Made by a program: the position numbers and the translations under genes. This document shows, one piece after another, positions 1 through 7,015 of a stretch of DNA of 7,325 nucleotides. How positions within the stretch are numbered: position 1 is the first letter of the stretch; each line of letters starts with the position of its first letter. The notes under the pieces are model-generated. The model saw only the letters and a program-made list of their open reading frames with translations. It ran no database searches and was not told where the DNA came from. The stretch lies in the NCBI GenBank assembly GCA_048421225.1, contig DBFNRV010000106.1, forward strand, positions 1 to 7,325, in the 5' to 3' direction. The stretch is from UMGS946 sp048421225. Its GTDB lineage: Bacteria > Bacillota > Clostridia > Christensenellales > CAG-138.

Positions 1-46
1 TGTTAAAATAAAGAATAAAACATTTGTTTTCAAAGGAAAGCGCTAT
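1..46 (+). promoter_or_regulatory. 5' flank and ribosome binding site of recD2
   Basis: This AT-rich stretch precedes recD2. The sequence AAAGGA at 32-37 lies 9 nt before the ATG at 47 and is a moderate Shine-Dalgarno site, which supports that start. TAAAAT at 4-9 resembles a -10 element, but its -35 partner would lie outside the window, so no promoter is claimed. Confidence 0.5.
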
Positions 47-2251
47 ATGCATTTGACCGGCACAATAGAAAGAATCATATTCAGGAACGACGCTAATGGA
101 TTTACCGTGTTTGAAGTCGTGGATGAATCCGGCGACGAGATCACCGTGGTCGGCAACCTTCAACCCCTAAACGCCGGAGAGTATTTAGAGTTATCCGGGG
201 AGTGGGTTGAACACCGCACCTATGGCCGTCAATTCAAAGCCGATACGGCCAATGTTGTGACTCCAACCACAGACAGCGCATTGGTCAACTATCTTTCAAG
301 CGGCCTTATAAAGGGCGTAGGCGCATTTATAGCTAAAAGCATTGTGGACCGCTTTGGGGGCGACGCGCTGATTGTAATTGAAACCGACCCTATGCGGCTT
401 AAGGAAATACCCGGCATAGGCGTACACAAGGCGCGCACAATACATGAATCATATATGCGTCAAAGAAGCACTAGGGACGTTTTTATGGGGCTTCAGGCCA
501 TCGGCATGACAATAAATCAGTCGACCAAGGCATATAAGCTCTACGGCGAGTTATGCCTGCAACGGATACGGGAAAACCCCTACAGGTTAATTGATGATAT
601 AGAAAACATAGGTTTCAAAACTGCGGATAAGATAGCGCGGGGGGCGGGCATTGAACGCGACTCCAAGTTCAGGATACAGGCCGGAATAAAGTACTCGCTT
701 TCGTGGGCGCGGCAGGAAGGGCACACTTATCTACCTCTCGACGTGCTTATAAACACGGCAAAGACCGTTCTTGAAATCGACGATTCGCCCATTGAAGCTG
801 AGATATCTGAGCTGGTAGCCTTATCGCAGCTCATCTGTATCAATATAAACGATCATGACGCCCTGTTCCTTCCTTCAATGTATTATCAGGAGGGATCGTG
901 CGCCAAACGGCTCATGGAGCTTGCAAACACGCCTGAAGAACGATCTGGGATAGATATAGAGTTGGAAATCTCCATGCTTGAAAAACAGCTCAATATTTCC
1001 CTGGCCCCCATGCAGCGGCAGGCGGTTATAACCGCGCTTACCAAGGGCGTCATGGTTATTACCGGAGGGCCTGGCACCGGCAAGACCACAATACTAAAGT
1101 TTATTATATCAATCATGGACAGGCTGTCCCTGGATTACGAACTTTGCGCACCCACGGGCAGGGCCGCTAAGCGCATGAGCGAGGCTACAGGCGTTGAGGC
1201 TAGGACAATTCACCGGCTGCTCGAATATGGCTATGGTCAGAATAGCTTTTCCAGAAACGAAGAAAATCCTGTTTACGCCGATATGATAATAGTTGATGAA
1301 ATGTCTATGGTTGACGTACCTTTGATGAACTCCCTGCTTAAAGCTACGGTATATGGAACGCGCCTGGTAATGGTGGGAGACGCCGACCAACTCCCGCCCG
1401 TTGGGGCTGGAAACGTGCTTCACGATATAATTGAAAGCGGCCTTATACCGGTAATAAGGCTTGAAGAGATCTTTCGCCAGAGCGGAAGGAGCATGATTGT
1501 TCATAACGCTCATTGCATAAACAGGGGACAAAACCCGGATATATGCTCCGATTCGGAGGACTTTCATTTTCAGCCTATGTACAGCTATGAGGAAGCGCTT
1601 GAATATATAAAACGCCTTTTTACTAAGGGTTACGGCATATCCGACCCGTTAAAGGATGTACAGGTCTTAGCGCCGATGAAAAAGGGCTTTATTGGGGTGA
1701 ACAATATAAACGCCTGCCTGCAGGCTGAATTGAATCCTCGTTCCGAATACAAGGCGGAGTACCAGAATGGAGATACCTTATTCAGAGAAGGCGATAAGGT
1801 AATGCAGATAAAGAATAATTATAACATCGAATGGGTGATAGCCAACAGCTCCCGGGTATCTGAGGCGGGTACCGGCGTGTTTAACGGCGATATGGGCACC
1901 ATCATGCGCATAGACCACAGGAATCAATGTATTGAGGTGCTGTTTGACGATGAGCGCTGCGCCACTTATACTCAGCAGCAGCTGGAAGAACTTACGTTGG
2001 CATACTGTATTTCCATCCACAAGAGCCAGGGCAGCGAGTTCCCCATAGTCGTTCTTCCCCTGTTTAGCGGCCCTCCGATGCTAATGACCAGAAACCTGCT
2101 TTATACGGCGGTAACGCGCGCAAGAAACCAGGTGTTTATCATAGGAAAAGGCGAGTGCGTAATGAATATGGTTAAAAACGCGCATGTAAGGCGCAGGTAC
2201 AGCGGCTTGGCCCAGTTTATGCGGGAGCTGGGCCAGTATGCGGGATTATAA
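47..2251 (+). CDS. recD2: RecD2-type ATP-dependent DNA helicase (SF1B, 5'-3')
   Basis: This 734-residue protein is a full-length RecD2 (YrrC-like), the RecD relative found in bacteria without acting in a RecBCD complex. The family unwinds DNA 5' to 3' and contributes to repair and replication-fork maintenance in the cytoplasm. In order it shows an N-terminal OB-like domain (about 1-72), tandem helix-hairpin-helix segments (about 100-132, with IPGIG, and 177-202, with NIGFKTADKIA), and then the helicase core. Core motifs are Walker A GGPGTGKTT (340-348), motif Ia APTGRAAKRM (368-377), Walker B IIVDEMSMVD (414-423), motif III GDADQLPPVGAGNVL (444-458), LEEIFRQ (472-478), IHKSQGSEFP (657-666) and the motif VI region NLLYTAVTRAR (683-693). 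All catalytic motifs are intact. The ATG at 47 fits the usual family N-terminus (G.IERIIF.NDANGFTVFEV). comF follows after 2 nt, so the two are probably co-transcribed. Confidence 0.96.
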   Translation: MHLTGTIERIIFRNDANGFTVFEVVDESGDEITVVGNLQPLNAGEYLELSGEWVEHRTYGRQFKADTANVVTPTTDSALVNYLSSGLIKGVGAFIAKSIVDRFGGDALIVIETDPMRLKEIPGIGVHKARTIHESYMRQRSTRDVFMGLQAIGMTINQSTKAYKLYGELCLQRIRENPYRLIDDIENIGFKTADKIARGAGIERDSKFRIQAGIKYSLSWARQEGHTYLPLDVLINTAKTVLEIDDSPIEAEISELVALSQLICININDHDALFLPSMYYQEGSCAKRLMELANTPEERSGIDIELEISMLEKQLNISLAPMQRQAVITALTKGVMVITGGPGTGKTTILKFIISIMDRLSLDYELCAPTGRAAKRMSEATGVEARTIHRLLEYGYGQNSFSRNEENPVYADMIIVDEMSMVDVPLMNSLLKATVYGTRLVMVGDADQLPPVGAGNVLHDIIESGLIPVIRLEEIFRQSGRSMIVHNAHCINRGQNPDICSDSEDFHFQPMYSYEEALEYIKRLFTKGYGISDPLKDVQVLAPMKKGFIGVNNINACLQAELNPRSEYKAEYQNGDTLFREGDKVMQIKNNYNIEWVIANSSRVSEAGTGVFNGDMGTIMRIDHRNQCIEVLFDDERCATYTQQQLEELTLAYCISIHKSQGSEFPIVVLPLFSGPPMLMTRNLLYTAVTRARNQVFIIGKGECVMNMVKNAHVRRRYSGLAQFMRELGQYAGL

Positions 2252-2253
2252 TT

Positions 2254-2895
2254 ATGAAGTCATTCTTCGATGCGTTTCTTGACGCCGTCTATCCCTTTGG
2301 GTGCGCTTGTTTCTTATGCGATTCGGAAGCCTTAGTGGACGAACAGGGAGTATGCTTGAAATGCCGATCCAAGTTAAACCAGTCTCCGCGCCCTCTGAAT
2401 ATCGACTCTATAGACGGGTTTTGTTCAGGATTGTCATACGAAGGGCTTGCCGCTCAAAAGATCAGGGAATTTAAATACGGCGGCAAACGTTTTTTGGCGC
2501 GTTATTTCGCGGGATTTATGAATATACCAGACCATTGGGACGTGGAGGTAATAATTCCTGTACCACTGCATAGAAAAAGACTGAAAGAGCGTGGCTATAA
2601 CCAGTCGGCCCTGCTATCAAAATTTGTCTCAAAGAAATGCGGCATTCCGGTTGATACTCGCTTGCTTCAAAAAGTCGTGAATACACAGCCTCAGGCCGCG
2701 TCTTCGCTTGACGAGCGTATGCTTAATCTTCATGGAGCGTTTCGCGCTTCAACCCAATGCCGTAACAAGGTTGTTTTAGTTATTGACGATGTTGCTACCA
2801 CCGGAAGCACGCTAAAGGAATGCGCGTTAACGCTAAAGACGGCCGGCGCCCGACGCGTTTATGCATTGACCGCATGCACCGCGGAATTAAATTAG
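2254..2895 (+). CDS. comF: ComF family protein (phosphoribosyltransferase-like)
   Basis: This 213-residue protein has ComFC/GntX-family architecture. Near the N-terminus is a probable zinc-binding module with C19xxC22 and C34xxC37 (C17 is also present). A type I phosphoribosyltransferase fold follows, with IIPVPLHRKRLKERGYNQS (100-118), TQPQAASSLDERMLNL (144-159) and the PRPP-binding signature VVLVIDDVATTGSTL (173-187). In naturally competent bacteria ComF proteins are needed for uptake of transforming DNA; in many others the exact role and substrate are unknown, so an enzymatic activity is only inferred from the fold. The ATG lies 2 nt after the recD2 stop and has only a weak GGGA-like site, so translation probably depends on coupling to recD2. 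Pairing with a DNA helicase fits a DNA-processing context. The stop codon is 3 bp from the stop of the convergent kinase fusion gene. Confidence 0.92.
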   Translation: MKSFFDAFLDAVYPFGCACFLCDSEALVDEQGVCLKCRSKLNQSPRPLNIDSIDGFCSGLSYEGLAAQKIREFKYGGKRFLARYFAGFMNIPDHWDVEVIIPVPLHRKRLKERGYNQSALLSKFVSKKCGIPVDTRLLQKVVNTQPQAASSLDERMLNLHGAFRASTQCRNKVVLVIDDVATTGSTLKECALTLKTAGARRVYALTACTAELN

Positions 2896-2898
2896 ACC

Positions 2899-3663
2899 TC
2901 ACGTCCACACCGAATCAAGCCCTATTTGCTTTTTAAACCAGCTCGAAATATGAACATACATGTCCGGCAGGTCGGGGTTGACGATAAAGTCAGCGCATTC
3001 CATGTATAGCGGCCTTCTTTTCCTGTACAGACGGATAAGCCTGTCGCCGCCGCCCCTTATAAGCGGTCTGTTTTCAGTATTGATGTCAATTAACCTATTT
3101 AGCCTCCTATTCAGAAATACCATGTAGCCGCTATGCCTCATAATACTTATATTTTTTTTCGAAGTGACTGCTCCTCCGCCAGTAGCTACCACAAGCCCGC
3201 CCCTACGCGCCGCGTCAAAGATAATGCTGCTTTCAATCCTGCGAAAGCCATCCTCACCGAGGCGCTGGAATATCATATCTATATTCATGCCTGAAATTCG
3301 CATTGCCTCCGCGTCGGTGTCTACAGTATCCCTTGATAGCATCCTGCCCAATGGCTCAAGCGCAGCCGATTTGCCCGCGCCTGGCATTCCGATAAGGTAT
3401 AGGTTATACGCTTTTTTTTGTTCCATCTTGGATAATTCGATAAGCGTATGTGCCATAATGCGTCCGCAGTTTTCATAACCACGGTTTTCCAGCATATTCA
3501 TCCTGCTTTTAAGCACGGCGCGCTCACGTGTCTTATCGCAGATAGGCAATTCGTTTATGCGTTTATATTCCGCAATACGCTTTGAGACGTCCAGACGGGA
3601 TTCTAAAAGCCTCATCATCTGTCCGTCTATATCATCAAGACGGCTCCTCAATTCATCTATCAT
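2899..3663 (-). CDS. aroK: Bifunctional chorismate mutase (AroQ class) - shikimate kinase fusion
   Basis: From the ATG at 3663 this is 254 residues with two domains. Residues 1-84 form an AroQ-type chorismate mutase (chorismate to prephenate). Aligned by eye to the E. coli mutase, all eight active-site positions are kept: R6, R23, K34, D43, R46, E47, S78 and Q82. Residues 86-254 are a shikimate kinase (shikimate to shikimate-3-phosphate). They show P-loop GMPGAGKS (92-99), DTD (115-117), FRxxE (140-144), GGG (162-164), RPL in the lid (199-201) and RPLY near 217-220. The start is chosen because GGAGG (3671-3675) lies 7 nt upstream and the ATG overlaps the aroC stop as TGATG. The adjacent ATG at 3666 is almost as good, whereas an in-frame ATG at 3699 adds 12 unconserved residues. 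The domains meet at an A8 run (3412-3419), discussed in the findings. Confidence 0.94.
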   Translation of the reverse strand: MIDELRSRLDDIDGQMMRLLESRLDVSKRIAEYKRINELPICDKTRERAVLKSRMNMLENRGYENCGRIMAHTLIELSKMEQKKAYNLYLIGMPGAGKSAALEPLGRMLSRDTVDTDAEAMRISGMNIDMIFQRLGEDGFRRIESSIIFDAARRGGLVVATGGGAVTSKKNISIMRHSGYMVFLNRRLNRLIDINTENRPLIRGGGDRLIRLYRKRRPLYMECADFIVNPDLPDMYVHISSWFKKQIGLDSVWT

Positions 3664-4733
3664 CATATTTCCTCCAGCATGTCCAGCATACATATGCACA
3701 TCGCCGCCTCAATAGCAACCGCCCCCCGAGGGAGAATGCATACGTCATTGCGCCCTCTTAACTCAATGCTGATATTTTTCATAGTTTCAACATCTATTGA
3801 GTTCTGAGGCCGACCTATCGTTGGCACCGGTCTGAATGCGGCCCGCGCAATGATAGGCATGCCGTTTGTAATCCCGCCATTTATTCCTCCCGCGTGGTTG
3901 GCAGTTGTAATTGGCTTTCCTGTTTCATCATATCTCCACTGGTCGTTTGCCTCATGGCCAAACATTCCAGAAATATCAAATCCCGCCCCAAAATCTACTC
4001 CTTTTACACCGGGTATAGAAAATAACAGCTGCGACAGCATTCCCTCGGCTGACCCGAATATTGGCCTTCCCTTGCCCGCAGGCATGCCAATCGCCGCGCA
4101 TTCAACGATTCCGCCCACGGAGGTGTTGTTATTTGCGGCGGAGCGCAGAGCTTTCTCCATATCTGGCCTTATGGATGGATTTAATAATGGAAAATACGGA
4201 TCTAGCGCGTCAATATCAGCCTTCGAAACGTTCACGGGGTCAAAGCGTTCGTCAAAAACATCCGATATCGACGCCACGTGCCCTCCCACAGCTATCCCCC
4301 TCCTTGAAAGCATAGTCTTGCAGACCGCCCCTGCAAATACCAATGGAGCCGTCAACCTTCCTGAAAACTGCCCCCCGCCCCTGGGGTCGTTGTGCCCCAT
4401 GTATTTGATGCCGGCCGCAAAGTCCGCATGGCCTGGCCTAATAACTGTCACGTTATTATCTAAAAAATTAGCGTCTACATTTCTGATTATTGCGCAAAGC
4501 GGCGCGCCGCTGGTCCTGTCCTTATAAACTCCTGACACTACTTCAAATGCGTCGCCTTCCCTCCTTGGCGTTGACACGCCGTCCATACGCGATAGCCGTC
4601 TTGCCATCATGGCCCCAATGGCGATGAAGTCCAACGGCTCTCCAGCTGGGAGGCCGTCCATTATACAGCCGATGGCCTTTCCCCGTGATTCACCGAATAA
4701 CTCTATTCTGATGCTATTGCCCCATATGTTCAT
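3663..4733 (-). CDS. aroC: Chorismate synthase
   Basis: This 356-residue protein catalyses the last shikimate step, EPSP to chorismate, using reduced FMN. Family blocks are clear: FGES.GKAIG at 13-22, LPAGE (28-32), TPRREGDAFEVVSG (55-68), RPGHADF (99-105), GGGQFSGRLTAPLVFAGA (119-136), NHAGGINGGITNGMPI (279-294) and the C-terminal GRNDVCILPR (327-336). The length is typical. The start is supported by AGGGGG (4742-4747), 8 nt upstream, and by the usual WGN.I...FGES opening. Oddities are Arg17 where the family has a near-invariant His (GESHG), and RNDVC where RHDPC is usual; the second catalytic His (H102, RPGHAD) and D330 are kept. The gene overlaps the end of aroA by 20 nt and its stop overlaps the fusion gene start, so it is the third gene of a coupled operon. 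Identity is secure; full activity is likely but not shown. Confidence 0.95.
   Translation of the reverse strand: MNIWGNSIRIELFGESRGKAIGCIMDGLPAGEPLDFIAIGAMMARRLSRMDGVSTPRREGDAFEVVSGVYKDRTSGAPLCAIIRNVDANFLDNNVTVIRPGHADFAAGIKYMGHNDPRGGGQFSGRLTAPLVFAGAVCKTMLSRRGIAVGGHVASISDVFDERFDPVNVSKADIDALDPYFPLLNPSIRPDMEKALRSAANNNTSVGGIVECAAIGMPAGKGRPIFGSAEGMLSQLLFSIPGVKGVDFGAGFDISGMFGHEANDQWRYDETGKPITTANHAGGINGGITNGMPIIARAAFRPVPTIGRPQNSIDVETMKNISIELRGRNDVCILPRGAVAIEAAMCICMLDMLEEI
3671..3675 (-). promoter_or_regulatory. Ribosome binding site deciding the mutase-kinase start
   Basis: GGAGG on the minus strand lies 7 nt before the ATG at 3663 and 4 nt before the ATG at 3666, inside the 3' end of aroC. It rules against the upstream in-frame ATG at 3699 and makes coupling to aroC termination likely. 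Confidence 0.75.
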
Positions 4734-5934
4734 GGATTACGCCCCCTAAACGCTTAAAGTCGGCAAAAAACGCTGGCGCGCTCTTCTTTACCGCAGCATG
4801 CCCATAAAGACGCATCGGATTGCAGCATATGCACGAGGCTATAGCAAGCGCCATAGCCACCCTGTGATCCCCGTGCGAATAGACATCCCCGCCGTTTAAC
4901 TTTCCTTTACCCCTTATAATCAATCCATCCGTTTCCTCATCAATATCCGCTCCAAGCTTTTTAAGCTCTACCGACATTGATTTTAGCCTGTCCGATTCCT
5001 TTGATCTTAATCTAGCGGCATTATATAGCACTGTGTCGGACTTTTTGGCGCATGCGGCAACCGCCAGCGCTGGAAAGAGGTCCGGCGTATTGTCAACGTC
5101 CACTATAGCCTTATCAATAAGGCTGGATACCGCCCTGTCAGCCTGCAAAGAGCCGCAGTCAAGCCCAGTTACATTTACCTCACCGCCCATTGCGTTAGCC
5201 GCTGTAAAAAAAGCCGCATACGACCAGTCCCCACCAACACTGAATCGCGCCGGCCGGTATACCTGACTTCTATCTACCGAGAAAATACTTCCCGATCTTT
5301 CAACTTTCACACCAAAACAACCCATGATTGAGATGGTAAGCGCCACATAAGGATACGAACTAACGGGGCCTATTATATTTATAGAACTGTCCCCTTCCAA
5401 AAGTGGCAAAGCCATGAGCAGCCCCGATATATTCTGCGAACTGATATCTCCCCTTAGATTATATTCGCCGGGTTCAAGCCGTCCCTTGACTATCAGGCAA
5501 TCCTTGTTCCATGTGTGCTCAGCACGCAGAGCGTTTATATATTCGTCAAGCGGACGCCGTCTAAGCATGTTCCCCACCTTAAATACCGCGCCCCCCTTTA
5601 GGGCAATGCTTATGGGGATTAAGAATCTGAGAACTGCCGCCGACTCCCCAACATCCAATATATCTTTGTCAGGTTCCCCGTCTGAGCGTGGGTGCAAGTC
5701 AATCATATGGCCATTACGCTCAATGCCGGCATTCGTGAGCGTACAAACGCATCTCATAGCGGCATCTATATCATCGGAGAGCTCGCCGTGTCCTGTCAGG
5801 CCATCGATCTCAGACCTTCCACCACCTAGGGACGCAAGTGCGGCGCAGATTATTGAGCGCTGAGCTTCGCTCTTTGATGGTACGGCAGATATGCTTCCGC
5901 GCAACACGGATGGATATATAGTTATTGACTCCAT
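4714..5934 (-). CDS. aroA: 3-phosphoshikimate 1-carboxyvinyltransferase (EPSP synthase)
   Basis: This 406-residue protein transfers the enolpyruvyl group of PEP to shikimate-3-phosphate (step 6). Two inside-out alpha/beta domains are expected. By eye alignment to E. coli EPSPS the active-site residues are present: K21, S22 and R26 (PSKSEAQR, 19-26), R103, R127 (RRRPL), the S165-S166-Q167 triplet, SYPY (193-196), D285 (NTPD), K312, E313 and R316 (SKESDRL), R358 (GDHRVAM) and K384. The PEP/glyphosate loop reads GESAAVLRF (96-104), with Ala at the position of E. coli Gly96 and Ala at Thr97; clostridial relatives usually have GESGSTLRF. The enzyme is probably catalytically competent but less sensitive to glyphosate, which is an inference from these residues. 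The ATG is 1 nt after the aroB stop, with no strong Shine-Dalgarno site, so coupling to aroB is likely. Confidence 0.95.
   Translation of the reverse strand: MESITIYPSVLRGSISAVPSKSEAQRSIICAALASLGGGRSEIDGLTGHGELSDDIDAAMRCVCTLTNAGIERNGHMIDLHPRSDGEPDKDILDVGESAAVLRFLIPISIALKGGAVFKVGNMLRRRPLDEYINALRAEHTWNKDCLIVKGRLEPGEYNLRGDISSQNISGLLMALPLLEGDSSINIIGPVSSYPYVALTISIMGCFGVKVERSGSIFSVDRSQVYRPARFSVGGDWSYAAFFTAANAMGGEVNVTGLDCGSLQADRAVSSLIDKAIVDVDNTPDLFPALAVAACAKKSDTVLYNAARLRSKESDRLKSMSVELKKLGADIDEETDGLIIRGKGKLNGGDVYSHGDHRVAMALAIASCICCNPMRLYGHAAVKKSAPAFFADFKRLGGVIHEHMGQ
4742..4747 (-). promoter_or_regulatory. Ribosome binding site of aroC
   Basis: AGGGGG on the minus strand lies 8 nt before the aroC ATG at 4733, within the last codons of aroA. 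It supports that ATG and therefore the 20-nt overlap of the two genes. Confidence 0.65.
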
Positions 5935-5935
5935 G

Positions 5936-7015
5936 TCATAGTATCCCGCATAGCTCTTTAAGCGGAACAGTAACCTGGACAGCCTTGCCTATATATTTTA
6001 ATAGCATCATGTCTATCCCACTCTGCTTGGCCTTTTTGTCAAGCCCTATATACGTCTTCGCTTCTTCGGAATACTTCATGGCTGTGTCCAGCGAGTGCAG
6101 CGCACACAACCTTGTTATCGCATTTGCGGTACCCGCTTCAGTTATGCCCAAGCTCTCGCCCAATTTTGCCTCAGCAACCATTCCAATCGCCACAGCCTCT
6201 CCGTGGAGCAGCGTGTATCCGCTGGCCGCCTCAACAGCATGTCCAACCGAATGACCAAAATTCAATATACGCCGTACTCCAACATCGTATTGATCCCTCT
6301 CTACGCACTTTGCCTTTATTCTGACGCACTGGGCTATAATGGCTGCGTTAGGCTTTTTCACAGCGACAAGCTTTAAAAACATTCTTGCGTCGGCTACGCA
6401 GGCATACTTGATTATCTCAGCAACCCCGGATGCGAACTGCCGTATAGGAAGCGTTTCAAGAACATTTTCATCCTCTATTACGAGCGCTGGATTATAAAAG
6501 GCGCCTATAAGGTTTTTGCCCGCTTCGATGTTGACCGCGGTTTTTCCGCCGATCGAACTGTCAGCCTGAGATAAAAGCGTCGTCGGTATATTGACCAAGC
6601 GTATGCCGCGCATATATGTTGCCGCCGCAAATCCCGCCGCATCGCCTATGGAGCCCCCGCCAAGCGCGACTACGGTATCGTTCCGCGTAAATCCGCCGCC
6701 GGCCAGCTTATCATATATGCCTTTAATTACGGCAAGCCTTTTTCCTTCCTCTGCATCCGGAATTATTACAGGAGTAACTTCGAATCCTGCTCTGATCATG
6801 GACTCAACAGCCGAGGGCATATAAAGGTCCGCTACCGCCCCGCTGCTCACAACTGCAACGCGCCCATGATTTAGGCCCAGTTCTTCTCTCATAAGATCCC
6901 CAGAACAGGACAACAGTCCGTTTCCTATTAAAACATCATAAGGCGCCGGCTCGGCGCCAATACTTATACGATGAAATTCCGGCATATGTCTCTCTCCTTC
7001 AAACATATCTTTCAT
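5936..7015 (-). CDS. aroB: 3-dehydroquinate synthase
   Basis: This 359-residue protein converts DAHP to 3-dehydroquinate (step 2), with NAD+ and a divalent metal as cofactors. Visible blocks are the NAD-binding GGGSIGDAAGFAAATYMRG (119-137), PTTLLSQADSSIGGKTAVN (144-162), GKNLIGAFYNP (166-176), GVAEIIKY (197-204), LNFGHSVGHAVE (251-262), HGEAVAIGM (271-279) and DKKAK (326-330). The likely metal ligands E200, H255 and H271 are present. It is the first gene of the operon. Two starts are plausible: the ATG at 7015, with AGGAGG 10 nt upstream, and the ATG at 6985, with AAGGAG (6994-6999) 8 nt upstream. The shorter form (349 residues) fits the usual family N-terminus better, while the longer has the stronger Shine-Dalgarno site; the longer one is given here. 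Identity is secure, the start is not. Confidence 0.95.
   Translation of the reverse strand: MKDMFEGERHMPEFHRISIGAEPAPYDVLIGNGLLSCSGDLMREELGLNHGRVAVVSSGAVADLYMPSAVESMIRAGFEVTPVIIPDAEEGKRLAVIKGIYDKLAGGGFTRNDTVVALGGGSIGDAAGFAAATYMRGIRLVNIPTTLLSQADSSIGGKTAVNIEAGKNLIGAFYNPALVIEDENVLETLPIRQFASGVAEIIKYACVADARMFLKLVAVKKPNAAIIAQCVRIKAKCVERDQYDVGVRRILNFGHSVGHAVEAASGYTLLHGEAVAIGMVAEAKLGESLGITEAGTANAITRLCALHSLDTAMKYSEEAKTYIGLDKKAKQSGIDMMLLKYIGKAVQVTVPLKELCGIL
6994..6999 (-). promoter_or_regulatory. Second ribosome binding site, internal aroB start
   Basis: AAGGAG on the minus strand lies 8 nt before the in-frame ATG at 6985. It gives an optimally spaced alternative start for aroB whose product begins MPEFHRISIG, closer to typical AroB N-termini. 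Confidence 0.5.

Noticed and set aside
2896..2990. TTTTT at about 2930 as part of a terminator for comF
   Set aside because: No stable stem precedes the T-run on the plus strand; the run belongs to Lys codons of the fusion gene.
3152..3159. Second A8 run, in the kinase domain, as a frameshift site
   Set aside because: A -1 shift here would cut the kinase before its lid and C-terminal residues, giving no useful product, and the local heptamer (A_AAA_AAT) is less favourable. It is more likely just AAA-rich coding.
3664..3699. Earlier ATG at 3699 as start of the mutase-kinase fusion
   Set aside because: It adds 12 unconserved residues inside aroC and ignores the GGAGG site that sits 7 nt before the ATG at 3663.
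3850..4527. Long open frame (225 codons) on the plus strand opposite aroC
   Set aside because: It is antisense to the conserved AroC motifs, its translation is rich in Pro and Ser with no recognisable domain, and it has no convincing ribosome binding site. It is a shadow of aroC codon usage. The same applies to the plus-strand frames at 5414-5863 and 5925-6254 and to the minus-strand frame at 1109-1567.
5551..5566. Apparent loss of a substrate-binding Arg in AroA near RRRPL
   Set aside because: Counting E. coli EPSPS residues puts Arg124 in the ERP motif, which aligns with R127 here; the residue is conserved.
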